From Bacteroidota bacterium (GTDB lineage Bacteria; Bacteroidota; Bacteroidia; Chitinophagales; Chitinophagaceae): DNA of 64,000 bases. The translations under genes were made by a program, and so were the position numbers. Shown here piece after piece: positions 1-8,569 of the stretch. Every line of letters begins with the position of its first letter. Within the stretch, counting starts at the first letter, position 1. A model generated the notes under the pieces. The model made no database searches. It was not told the origin of the DNA and saw nothing but the letters and a program-made list of their open reading frames with translations. The DNA lies in assembly GCA_018267915.1 (NCBI GenBank), contig JAFDXN010000033.1, positions 310,001-374,000 on the forward strand, written 5' to 3'.

Positions 1-1115
1 AGCAACTGTAATTCGCGCAGTATCACCTCCGACGCGAGCGCGCTGCCGCCCGGCGAGTTCACACGCAGCACCACTGCCTTGATCTTGTCATTCTTCGCGA
101 TCTTACGAATGTTCTCGGCCATGGTCCTCGATGCGATCTCGTAGTCATCATTTTGCTCGCCGTCCACTATATTACCTTCTGCAAAGAGCACCGCTATTTT
201 TTGTTCATTGAGCCTGCGGTCACGCTTCACATTCTCCATATAGTCGTCCAGGGAAATATACTTAATGTCGTCTTTTGCAGCCTGGCCTGTTTTTGCCCTA
301 AGTCTGTCCTCCACTTCATCTGCATACAGCAGCCCGTCCACCAGTTTATTTTTTAGTGCATCGCCCGGGAACTGTATGGCACCGCTGTTTGCCCACTGGG
401 CTACGGTGGCGGTGTCTGCGTGCGTGTGCTGCGCAGCAGCATTTACAAATTCGCTCCAGAAGCCATGCAGGTATTGTGTGATCTGCAACCTGTTAGGCTC
501 ACTGATCTTCTCCGCACGGAAAGGCTCCGTAGCGCTCTTGAACTTACCGGCATAGTATATCTCGGGCTTCAGCTCCAGTTTGTCAAGCGTTCCTTTAAAA
601 AATGGGATAACGGTAGCGAAACCTTTTAATTCAAATCCACCTACAGGGTTCAGGTACACGCTATCTGTAACCGACGCTATATAGTAGCCACCTTGAGTAA
701 TATCTTCACCATATGCATAAAGAAATTTCCCGCTGCTTTTAAAGTCGGCCAGCGCACTCCGCAGTTGCTGCATGGTTGCCCAGCCATTGGGTGAAGGGTT
801 CAGCTTCACCAATATGCCTTTTATATTGTTGTCGGTCCGTGCATGATCTATTGCACGCACTGCATCATAGAGGCCCGCATTATATGGCGATCCCGAACTG
901 AAGGCGGCGAACGAATTGCTTTCGCCCTGCTCATGCAGGCGCTTGCTCAGGTCTATTACCAGCACAGAGTTGGCCTTGAGCTTGTCAACTCCTTCATCCG
1001 AACTGGCTTTTGATACCAGGCTTACAATAGAACCGATGATAATACCTATAACGATGACACCCGCCACTACCATTGCCAGCAGGGAGGCAAAAAACATCTT
1101 AAAGAATTGTTTCAT
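1..1115 (-). CDS. sppA: Signal peptide peptidase SppA, 67K type (3' end outside window)
   Basis: Membrane-anchored serine protease that degrades signal peptides left after secretion. The frame is open from the ATG at 1113-1115 to the window edge, giving 371 residues without a stop. Residues 6-33 form one hydrophobic N-terminal anchor. The general-base lysine of the 67K family is seen in GKFKSATEPF (Lys193), and the nucleophile in NSPGGSA (Ser358), so both halves of the Ser/Lys dyad are present. The missing part is the rest of the C-terminal half. It diverges from folK across a short spacer. Family identity is strong; nothing suggests it is broken. Confidence 0.93.
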   Translation of the reverse strand, partial: MKQFFKMFFASLLAMVVAGVIVIGIIIGSIVSLVSKASSDEGVDKLKANSVLVIDLSKRLHEQGESNSFAAFSSGSPYNAGLYDAVRAIDHARTDNNIKGILVKLNPSPNGWATMQQLRSALADFKSSGKFLYAYGEDITQGGYYIASVTDSVYLNPVGGFELKGFATVIPFFKGTLDKLELKPEIYYAGKFKSATEPFRAEKISEPNRLQITQYLHGFWSEFVNAAAQHTHADTATVAQWANSGAIQFPGDALKNKLVDGLLYADEVEDRLRAKTGQAAKDDIKYISLDDYMENVKRDRRLNEQKIAVLFAEGNIVDGEQNDDYEIASRTMAENIRKIAKNDKIKAVVLRVNSPGGSALASEVILRELQL

Positions 1116-1259
1116 AAAGCTTTGTGATTGTGTGCAAAGATACACTCCCAAAGTATAATAAATCAGTGCATATTCGGCCAATAGAGGTGATTTAGTAGGT
1201 GAATGCCTGCAAAGACTTTTCTGACGTGGAAATGGCCCGTGCATACTACCTTTATGGCA

Positions 1260-1745
1260 ATGAATACGGTATACCTCCTGCTGGGCAGCAATGAGGGCAG
1301 GCGTGAAGACTGGCTGAATAAAGCAATTGATCTTCTGACAAAAGATTGCGGTAAGGTCGCGGCGCGCTCGGCTATCTATGAGACGGCGGCCTGGGGCAAA
1401 GAAGACCAGCCCGACTTCTTAAATATGGCAGTCGCGGTCGAAACAGAGCTTAACCCCCGGGAGATATTGGAATGCACACAGGCAATAGAGCAGCAGCTCG
1501 GCCGTCAGCGTACTGAAAAATGGGGCCGGCGCACACTGGATATTGACATACTTTTTTACGATGGCCTTGTAGTGTCGCAGCCCGATCTGCAGATACCTCA
1601 TCCATACATACAAGAGCGCCGTTTTGCCCTTGCACCGCTTGCTGAGATCGCACCCGAACTCCTGCATCCCGTATTTCGCAGAACTATCACTCAGTTACTA
1701 TCGGGCTGTACCGATCCGCTCGAGGTACGACGTTTGACCAGGTAG
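1260..1745 (+). CDS. folK: 2-amino-4-hydroxy-6-hydroxymethyldihydropteridine pyrophosphokinase (HPPK)
   Basis: Transfers pyrophosphate from ATP to 6-hydroxymethyl-dihydropterin in folate synthesis. The product begins MNTVYLLLGSNEG, the usual HPPK N-terminus with the GSN.G motif, and carries the signature GRRTLDIDILFYDG with the metal-binding Asp pair. At 161 residues it has the usual single-domain length. The open frame extends upstream to 1203 (and ATG 1254), but those residues are not family-like, so ATG 1260 is preferred. The dNK gene follows 64 bp downstream in the same direction, as in many Bacteroidota. Confidence 0.95.
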   Translation: MNTVYLLLGSNEGRREDWLNKAIDLLTKDCGKVAARSAIYETAAWGKEDQPDFLNMAVAVETELNPREILECTQAIEQQLGRQRTEKWGRRTLDIDILFYDGLVVSQPDLQIPHPYIQERRFALAPLAEIAPELLHPVFRRTITQLLSGCTDPLEVRRLTR

Positions 1746-1809
1746 ATATCCACATTCAATACTTCCCTACTGTATTATCCGGAGGCGGCTATTATCTTTA
1801 TCGCCCTTT

Positions 1810-2439
1810 ATGTACCGTTACATAGCAATAGAAGGCAATATCGGCGCCGGCAAAAGTACATTGGCCAACCTGCTAGCTAAGCATTACGATGCACGGCTGG
1901 TGCTGGAACAATTCGCCGACAATAACTTTTTGCCAAAATTCTACGACGACCCGGAGCGCTATGCATTTCCTCTGGAATTGTCCTTCCTCGCCGACAGGTA
2001 CAAGCAATTGAAGGAGCTGCTCATCAACCAGGATATATTCCAGCAAAAAATTATTTCTGACTATATTTTTACCAAAAGCAAGCTCTTCGCACGTGTCAAC
2101 CTTAAGGAGGCTGAGTATGAACTCTTCCAGCGCCTTTTCGATATCATCGACCTGCACCTGCCCCCGCCCGATCTGTTGATCTATTTGCACGCCCCCATTC
2201 CAGGCTTGCAATCAAACATCAGGAAGCGCGGCCGCGAATACGAACAGAAAATACCGAACGAGTATTTACACAATGTTCAGGAGGTGTATAACCAGTATAT
2301 AAAGCAGGAGATCAATAAAACCCTGATCATCGACATGACCAGTGTCGATTTTATCGGCAAACCTGATCACTTTAAGCAACTCATCGACTTTATTGAGAAA
2401 GATTACGATTTCAAAACGCATTATCTCGCTATAGAATAA
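1810..2439 (+). CDS. Deoxynucleoside kinase (deoxyadenosine/deoxyguanosine kinase family)
   Basis: Salvage enzyme that phosphorylates deoxynucleosides. The P-loop EGNIGAGKST lies at residues 8-17, followed by the family's substrate and lid regions (LELSFLADRYKQ; RKRGREYE with lid arginines). The 209-residue length is normal for the dCK/dGK family. Whether it prefers dA, dG or both cannot be told from the sequence. It ends at a strong hairpin terminator shared with the convergent gene. Confidence 0.92.
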   Translation: MYRYIAIEGNIGAGKSTLANLLAKHYDARLVLEQFADNNFLPKFYDDPERYAFPLELSFLADRYKQLKELLINQDIFQQKIISDYIFTKSKLFARVNLKEAEYELFQRLFDIIDLHLPPPDLLIYLHAPIPGLQSNIRKRGREYEQKIPNEYLHNVQEVYNQYIKQEINKTLIIDMTSVDFIGKPDHFKQLIDFIEKDYDFKTHYLAIE

Positions 2440-2440
2440 G

Positions 2441-2464
2441 AAAATCCCCGCCAGCGGGGATTTT
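2441..2464. terminator. Bidirectional terminator hairpin
   Basis: AAAATCCCCGC and GCGGGGATTTT form a near-perfect hairpin with A/T flanks on both sides. It sits directly between the convergent dNK gene and the T9SS gene that ends at 2487. Confidence 0.85.
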
Positions 2465-2486
2465 CTTTATTGCCTATATACTAACC

Positions 2487-5405
2487 TTATTGCTTTAATA
2501 CCTTTTCCATGTAGATATTCTTACCCTTATCATCAGCTATCCGGATAAAGTAAGCACCCTGCGGCAGGTTGCTCACCGGTATTTGTTGCACATCATTGCC
2601 TGCTTTAAAGTTCATCTGCTGCTTATACACTATCCTGCCAAGCACATCAAGCAACGATATCATATAAGCCGCTTGCTGGGGCTGGTTCACCGCTACAGAC
2701 AATTGCTTCTGCGCTGGATTGGGATATACTTGTATATAGTCAACATTATGCGGAGCGTCCTGGAGGTCCACGGGGACGTAGGTTACAAAAAGCGTATCGT
2801 CGTAAGTGCCGTTCAGTCCTTGGTCCACAAGCACTGCCACTTGTGTACCATTAGGCCCGTCGAAGAAAGGCACGATCGTATGTGACGTATTGCCGGTCAG
2901 GGTAATGCCGCTATTAATGAATTGGCGCACACTGTCGTCTCCCGCACTGTAAACCCACAAGTCATAGGTAGTACTTCCGGGTGTCAGCTTTGTGATCTTA
3001 TAAACATACTGCGTGGGGTTTTCTGTTAGCAGCGAGTCGCCTTGTACAACACCTAGATGGTTCACCAATATATTCACGCCATTCATATAGTCTTGCGACA
3101 TTTCTTCCAGGTACCCGGCAAGTATCTTCGGATTGCCATCATGTGTGCCGTAAGTGATCAGCCGATTTTTAAAAGTAGTATTGTCCGTCTCTCCCAGCAC
3201 AGCTCGTCTGTTTAGTCCCATTATTTTATGCACATTGCTCTGTGTCCATACCATTGCGCTGTCCGGATATTGATAACTTTGGATATTTACAGGGCCGGCG
3301 CTTGTGTCCATCACATGATAATTAGGATGATCGTTATTCGATGCGATACCCTGCACCGGGCTAAATATTGTACTGGTGCTGGTGTAGCTCGATGTATCAT
3401 AGTGCACCTGGCCGGTAGCATCATGGCCATTATACCATGCACCTCCGCCAATATTGATCCTGATTATAGAATCTTCACCTACGCTGGTCGATTTCAATTG
3501 GGACCGCTTGTGCCCCAGTATTTGCTTCACACCTGTTTCGTTGTATATCACTTTGGTCAGGTTATTGTATTGGTAAGACTTGCAGGAATCGTGACGCACA
3601 TGCACACTTGTTTGGTCAATTAGGAAATAGTTGTGCGCAGTGTCAAGCGGGTAGTTGGAATCGTAAACGAACAGGGTATCATACCTCTTTGTACCCGCAC
3701 CATCATCAAAGGGAAATTTCGTCGGTGTGTGGATCTTATATGGCAGCACAGAATGGTAACCATATTTGCCGGGTCCCTCTTTCATTTCCAGCGCCAGTGC
3801 CCTGGGATTGCGCCGGTTGGGATCCTGGTCCAGGAAAGTGCTTTTAAGTCTGTACATGCCCTCATACGCCCTCACGAGGCCATAATTCTGCACGTCATAG
3901 ATGTTATGCCAGGCATCGCTCTGCTTCAGGTAACACCTGTTTATTGCAGTGATCGCTGCTGCGCTCGACTGAGTATAGGTCGACAGGTCAGTATTATACG
4001 GTAAATTAAACCAATCATGCAATACCGAATCCTTAGCATAGCGCAACAAGCTCATGTACGAAAATCCTGCACAGGTGCCGAGAAATTGCAGATCTGCATA
4101 GTCTGAACTGCTTAACCAGCGTGCGAACGCAAAGTGTCGCCATACATCTCTGTACCTTGCACGCATTACAGGATTTGCATTGTTGAGGTAAGCAGTGGTG
4201 TCAACCTCCGCTGCGAAAGATGCCCAATCTACGCAAGCCATTTTTAGCTGGTTAGAAGTGTAGGGCTGCAATTGCGTTTGTGTCGCTGTATTGAATGAGT
4301 CGAGTATTGGTGAATTGATGGCTGTAAAGTAAGGGTCGATTGCCCTGTAGTCAAATGAATTGTAGAAAGCGTTTGTCCATACCCCATTGGCCGGAAGGTC
4401 GGTATTGTCCATCTTGAAGGCATGCTTTGTAAATGAATAACCCGGCAGGCGGTATTCGCTGCTATTAGGACGGTATATGAATCCCACCCATTTCCCGGTC
4501 ACGGGGTGCAGGTATGAGCCTGCTACCTCGCCTTTGTTATTGATACCACTCGCTTTCGATTGTATAGTAGCTGCGGTAAACAAAGTATTCATTGAATGAA
4601 AAGTCATGTTGGGCGCATTCACTTGTGCCCAAAATGCCATCATTGTGCCATTGCCCTGCCTGTATTCACCACATATCTGGTTACTGTTATTGATGTCGTA
4701 AGGGTGTGTTACAAACGCCGGTGGTGTAAGTGAGGTGAAGGTGTTGGTGAGCTCGTTGAAGATATAAGGAGTTTCATTTGACCCATCAATATAGTAGCCG
4801 GTCACCACATTGTTATCATTTATCCCATACCCGTAGGTATTATAATAGGTGGGATTCACATAATACCTTGCCGCATCCCAACTTGTGCAAGCGGCGGGCG
4901 TAATACTATCGTGCACCACAAACAACCATCTCGAGCTGCCCCCCGGATAATAACCGGTAATATCATTGATATTATTTATACCGAATGGCTGAGAGCCTGG
5001 TTGCTGCACATTGCCAACCGCCACCATGGGACCATAAGTTTCGCTCCAGTCTGTGTAGTAAGATTTATAAACCGTGATAGTGCTCCCTACCGTCTTCTTG
5101 ATGAGCACTGTCTTCTTGTTGTTGATGCTCATACATTCTATCGACTCACCTGTTGCCCCGAAAAATCGGCAAATTTTACCGTTGTAATTGATCACAAAAC
5201 CAACAGTCGTACCGGACGAGTCATAGGCGCCACATACAAATCCGGAGTCGTTAATATCATTACAATAGGTATTTACGCCCCAGGCGCCTAAACTGTCAAA
5301 ATTCACCTCATCTAATACTTGTCCTTGAGACACATACGGTGTCGCTAAGAAACAAAATATGCAAATCGCTTTGAGCAAAAAGATCGAGCAAAAGTTTATT
5401 CTCAT
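2487..5405 (-). CDS. Secreted HAF-repeat protein with possible papain-like site and T9SS sorting tail (copy A)
   Basis: 972 residues. The layout is a signal peptide (1-28), about six NN..D/V.GYY-type repeats across residues 45-310 like those of HAF/beta-propeller extracellular repeat proteins, a central region, and a C-terminal T9SS type A tail starting near VYPNPAQKQL and ending MEKVLKQ. The central region contains GTCAGFS (Cys445), GYHSVLPYK (His551) and VYDSNYP (Asp582/Asn584), spaced as in papain/C39-like cysteine peptidases. That reading is inference. It is a tandem paralogue of the gene upstream, 32 bp away, and the two are probably co-transcribed. Exported to the cell surface or medium if the tail is functional. 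Substrate unknown. Confidence 0.8.
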   Translation of the reverse strand: MRINFCSIFLLKAICIFCFLATPYVSQGQVLDEVNFDSLGAWGVNTYCNDINDSGFVCGAYDSSGTTVGFVINYNGKICRFFGATGESIECMSINNKKTVLIKKTVGSTITVYKSYYTDWSETYGPMVAVGNVQQPGSQPFGINNINDITGYYPGGSSRWLFVVHDSITPAACTSWDAARYYVNPTYYNTYGYGINDNNVVTGYYIDGSNETPYIFNELTNTFTSLTPPAFVTHPYDINNSNQICGEYRQGNGTMMAFWAQVNAPNMTFHSMNTLFTAATIQSKASGINNKGEVAGSYLHPVTGKWVGFIYRPNSSEYRLPGYSFTKHAFKMDNTDLPANGVWTNAFYNSFDYRAIDPYFTAINSPILDSFNTATQTQLQPYTSNQLKMACVDWASFAAEVDTTAYLNNANPVMRARYRDVWRHFAFARWLSSSDYADLQFLGTCAGFSYMSLLRYAKDSVLHDWFNLPYNTDLSTYTQSSAAAITAINRCYLKQSDAWHNIYDVQNYGLVRAYEGMYRLKSTFLDQDPNRRNPRALALEMKEGPGKYGYHSVLPYKIHTPTKFPFDDGAGTKRYDTLFVYDSNYPLDTAHNYFLIDQTSVHVRHDSCKSYQYNNLTKVIYNETGVKQILGHKRSQLKSTSVGEDSIIRINIGGGAWYNGHDATGQVHYDTSSYTSTSTIFSPVQGIASNNDHPNYHVMDTSAGPVNIQSYQYPDSAMVWTQSNVHKIMGLNRRAVLGETDNTTFKNRLITYGTHDGNPKILAGYLEEMSQDYMNGVNILVNHLGVVQGDSLLTENPTQYVYKITKLTPGSTTYDLWVYSAGDDSVRQFINSGITLTGNTSHTIVPFFDGPNGTQVAVLVDQGLNGTYDDTLFVTYVPVDLQDAPHNVDYIQVYPNPAQKQLSVAVNQPQQAAYMISLLDVLGRIVYKQQMNFKAGNDVQQIPVSNLPQGAYFIRIADDKGKNIYMEKVLKQ

Positions 5406-5437
5406 TGGGTACAGCTTTAAATTTCGCCTTTCTATTC

Positions 5438-8329
5438 TTACTGTTTAAGTATTTTTTCCATATAGATGTTCTTCCCCTTATCATCGCTTATGCGTATGAA
5501 GTAAGCGCCCTGCGCAAGGTTGCTCACCGGTATTTGCTGCACATCATTGCCTGCTTTAAAGTTCATCTGCTGCTTATACACTATCCTGCCAAGCACGTCA
5601 AGCAGTGAAACAGCATAACTGCCTTGCTGTGGTCTGTTGATAGCTATAGAAAGCTGTTTCTGCACAGGATTAGGATATGTCTTTATAAAGTCTGCGTTTT
5701 TCTGAACTTCATCCAACCCAACAGGCACATAGGTAAGGAACAGTGTGTCCTCATATACGCCATCATTCCCCTGGTCCACATATACTACTGTCTGCGTCCC
5801 GTTAGGTCCGTCGTAGTATGGCACAATGGTGTGCGAAGTATTACCACTTAGTGTTATTCCGTCATTGATAAATTGCCTCACGCTGTCTGCGCCCATGGTA
5901 TAAACCCACAGATCATACGTGGTGTTCCCGGCGGTCAACTTTGTGATCTTATAAACAAACTGCGAAGGGTTCTCCGTTAAAATGGAGTCTCCTTGCACCA
6001 CACCAAGGTTGTGCGCCAGGATATTCACGCCTTGTTGATAGTTTTGCGACATCTCTTCAAGGTAACAGTTAAGGCTTTTACCGGCATTGTCATGTGTACC
6101 GTACGACATGAAGTGGTTCTTTATCGTCGAGAAATCAGTTTCCGATGCTGTTGCCGCCCTTGTAATACCCATAGCACGATGGTCATTGCTTTGTGTCCAC
6201 ATCATCGATCCGCCGGTATAATTGTAGCTTGTAAGATCCACTTTGGCCGCCGCACTTGTGTCCATGAAATAGAAATCGGGGTAATTAATATTTTCCGATT
6301 TGGACTCTATACTTGTCAGCACTGTGGTGCTATTCGTATCCTGCGTTGCGTTGTGCACCGCCTGTCCGGTGGCATCTGAAAACACGTAGTAGTTATCCGG
6401 ACCTGCTGCCATCTGCAAATAAGGGTCAACCCCTGCAGCAGTTGATTTAAGCTGCGAGTGCTTTATCATAGTTGTCATCTCCTTCACACTCGCCTCGTTA
6501 AGGCACAACTCCTTGAAATTGCCATAGGTGCCGCTGCCCGCATTACCTGTCCAGTTATACATACTGTTTGCCAGGCAGATAAAGTATTGCGTAGTGTCGT
6601 CAGGATAATTAGAGTCATACACAAACAAGGAGTCATACTGGTAGACATTATTATAGTAAAACGGTAGGGTTTGTGGGGTTTTTATTTTATAAGGCATCAC
6701 AGAATGCCAGCCATTTGTAAATTTCAGATAAACAGCCCTCGGGTTTCTCCTGCTGGCACTGGTATCCATATAGGTATTCTTCAGGCGATATAGGCCATTC
6801 CACATGCCCAGGTCATAACGCCTATTAGGCATATATTGCCTGATGTCGGCATCGTATTGTTTCAGGTACGTTCGCTCTATGGCCCGGATAGCCGTGCCGT
6901 TATTGTGGTCCATACCGTGAATATTGGCGTTGTATGGTAATCCAAACCAATCATGTAGTACAGAGTCATTCGTGTACTTCATAAGGCTCGTAAACGCAAA
7001 TCCATAACATATGCCGGGGAAAGAGGATCCTAAGTATGCCGACCTGCTTCTCCATCTGCTGAATGCAAAATGTCGCCACAGTAGTTTATACGCCTGTTGG
7101 TTCAGCCATGTGGGGTTGTTTAAATAACCTGTCGTATCCACTTCCGCCGCGAATGCCGCCCAGTCAGTACACCAACTGTTTGTGATAGCCAGGTTGGGAT
7201 ACAGCGCTAGTATATACGCGTCGAACAGGGGTGAATTAATAGCAGGATAGTACGGGTCGGAAGTGTTGTAATTGATGGTATTATAATAGTTGCCTGTCCA
7301 TACGCCGTTAGTAGCGTTTGTATTGTTTTTCATGGACCACGAATGCTGACTGAACGAATAGCCGGGCAACCTGTACTCGTTTATATTGGGCCTGTAGATA
7401 AAGCCGACCCATACATTGCTTACCGGGTGCAGGTAATAACCAACAATTTCGCCTTTATTGTTGATACCCATCGCAACAGACTGGATCGTGTTGCTTTGAA
7501 ATATGCTACTCAAAGAATGCACCTGGACAATACCGGTGGGGAGTACAGGACCCCAAAATGCCACATACGTGCCGTTGCCGGTCTTGTATTCGCCACACAC
7601 CACACTATCATCGTTGATTCCCCACAATTTCATGCTGAATGCAGTGTTCAATATCAGGTACGTTTGATCAAGATTATTATAAATAAAAGGCCCGTACTGG
7701 TTACCGCTGATGTAAAATCCCGCAACCATATTATTGTTGTTGATACCTCCTGCGTAGGTATTGTAGTATGTCGGCCCTACCATATAGCGGTTGGCATCCC
7801 ATTGCGCACAGGGCGCCGGCGGCGTTACGCTGTCATGATCTACAAACAACCATTTGGAATTGGCGCCCTGATAGTAGCCTACGATGTCATTGTTGTTGTT
7901 GATGTCCTGGGGCAAGCTATTCGGCTGCTGTATGTTCGGAACAGCAACGGGACTAGTGTATTTTTCGTTCACTGAATCGTAGTAGGCTTTATAGATCGTG
8001 GTACCGTTCACATTTGTCAAATCTATACATACTACATTGTTTTCATTGATGCCCATCACCTTTATGTTGTTACCGGTCGCGCCAACTATTCTTATTAATT
8101 TCCCATTCGGATTTATTACAAAGCCGTTCGTTATTCCGGCCGAGTCATAGTAACCACTAACAAATCCTGAGTTGTTGATATCGGTCAGGTACGTATTCAC
8201 CGACCCGTGAAAAAAACTGTCAAGGCTTACCTCCTCTATCTGTTGAGCAAATGAAATGTTACGGCAGCCAAAGACTGCGATGATAACAAGGATGAAAAAT
8301 CGCAGGACAATATCGATCTTACATTTCAT
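5438..8329 (-). CDS. Secreted HAF-repeat protein with possible papain-like site and T9SS sorting tail (copy B)
   Basis: 963 residues, collinear with copy A along the whole length. It has the signal peptide, the GINN/DINN..GYY repeats, the central block and the T9SS tail. The candidate catalytic residues are conserved: GICYGF (Cys431), GWHSVMPYK (His532) and VYDSNYP (Asp562). The last 50 residues are almost identical in A and B, although the middle parts have diverged clearly. This suggests selection on the sorting tail or gene conversion. It is first in the pair, with a good promoter upstream at 8354-8380. No assigned family function. Confidence 0.8.
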   Translation of the reverse strand: MKCKIDIVLRFFILVIIAVFGCRNISFAQQIEEVSLDSFFHGSVNTYLTDINNSGFVSGYYDSAGITNGFVINPNGKLIRIVGATGNNIKVMGINENNVVCIDLTNVNGTTIYKAYYDSVNEKYTSPVAVPNIQQPNSLPQDINNNNDIVGYYQGANSKWLFVDHDSVTPPAPCAQWDANRYMVGPTYYNTYAGGINNNNMVAGFYISGNQYGPFIYNNLDQTYLILNTAFSMKLWGINDDSVVCGEYKTGNGTYVAFWGPVLPTGIVQVHSLSSIFQSNTIQSVAMGINNKGEIVGYYLHPVSNVWVGFIYRPNINEYRLPGYSFSQHSWSMKNNTNATNGVWTGNYYNTINYNTSDPYYPAINSPLFDAYILALYPNLAITNSWCTDWAAFAAEVDTTGYLNNPTWLNQQAYKLLWRHFAFSRWRSRSAYLGSSFPGICYGFAFTSLMKYTNDSVLHDWFGLPYNANIHGMDHNNGTAIRAIERTYLKQYDADIRQYMPNRRYDLGMWNGLYRLKNTYMDTSASRRNPRAVYLKFTNGWHSVMPYKIKTPQTLPFYYNNVYQYDSLFVYDSNYPDDTTQYFICLANSMYNWTGNAGSGTYGNFKELCLNEASVKEMTTMIKHSQLKSTAAGVDPYLQMAAGPDNYYVFSDATGQAVHNATQDTNSTTVLTSIESKSENINYPDFYFMDTSAAAKVDLTSYNYTGGSMMWTQSNDHRAMGITRAATASETDFSTIKNHFMSYGTHDNAGKSLNCYLEEMSQNYQQGVNILAHNLGVVQGDSILTENPSQFVYKITKLTAGNTTYDLWVYTMGADSVRQFINDGITLSGNTSHTIVPYYDGPNGTQTVVYVDQGNDGVYEDTLFLTYVPVGLDEVQKNADFIKTYPNPVQKQLSIAINRPQQGSYAVSLLDVLGRIVYKQQMNFKAGNDVQQIPVSNLAQGAYFIRISDDKGKNIYMEKILKQ

Positions 8330-8353
8330 ATTTTCATTTTTAGATTATCTTAA

Positions 8354-8380
8354 CAAATGTAGACATTTTCCCATTTCAAA
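8354..8380 (-). promoter_or_regulatory. Bacteroidota-type promoter for the tandem T9SS pair
   Basis: Read on the minus strand, TACATTTG (8354-8361) matches the -7 consensus TAnnTTTG, and TTTG (8377-8380) lies 15 bp upstream as a -33 element. The start codon is about 25 bp downstream. The spacing is slightly short. Confidence 0.5.
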
Positions 8381-8569
8381 TACCATCCTTGAGTTAAATC
8401 TTGTGATATATTAGATATCCCCTTTTGTGCATAACATTATCTTGCATCTTTCTTTTAGTTTAATTAACTTAACTGTCGTAAATTCGCAGTCCTTTAAAAA
8501 TATCTTCTGATTACAATCTCACAAGATCTGCGGATGATTTGAATATTTACCTCAGGTAAAAAATAGCGT

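Noticed and set aside
7343..7975. 210-codon plus-strand frame antisense to T9SS copy B
   Set aside because: It lies wholly inside a well-supported coding region and has no family features.
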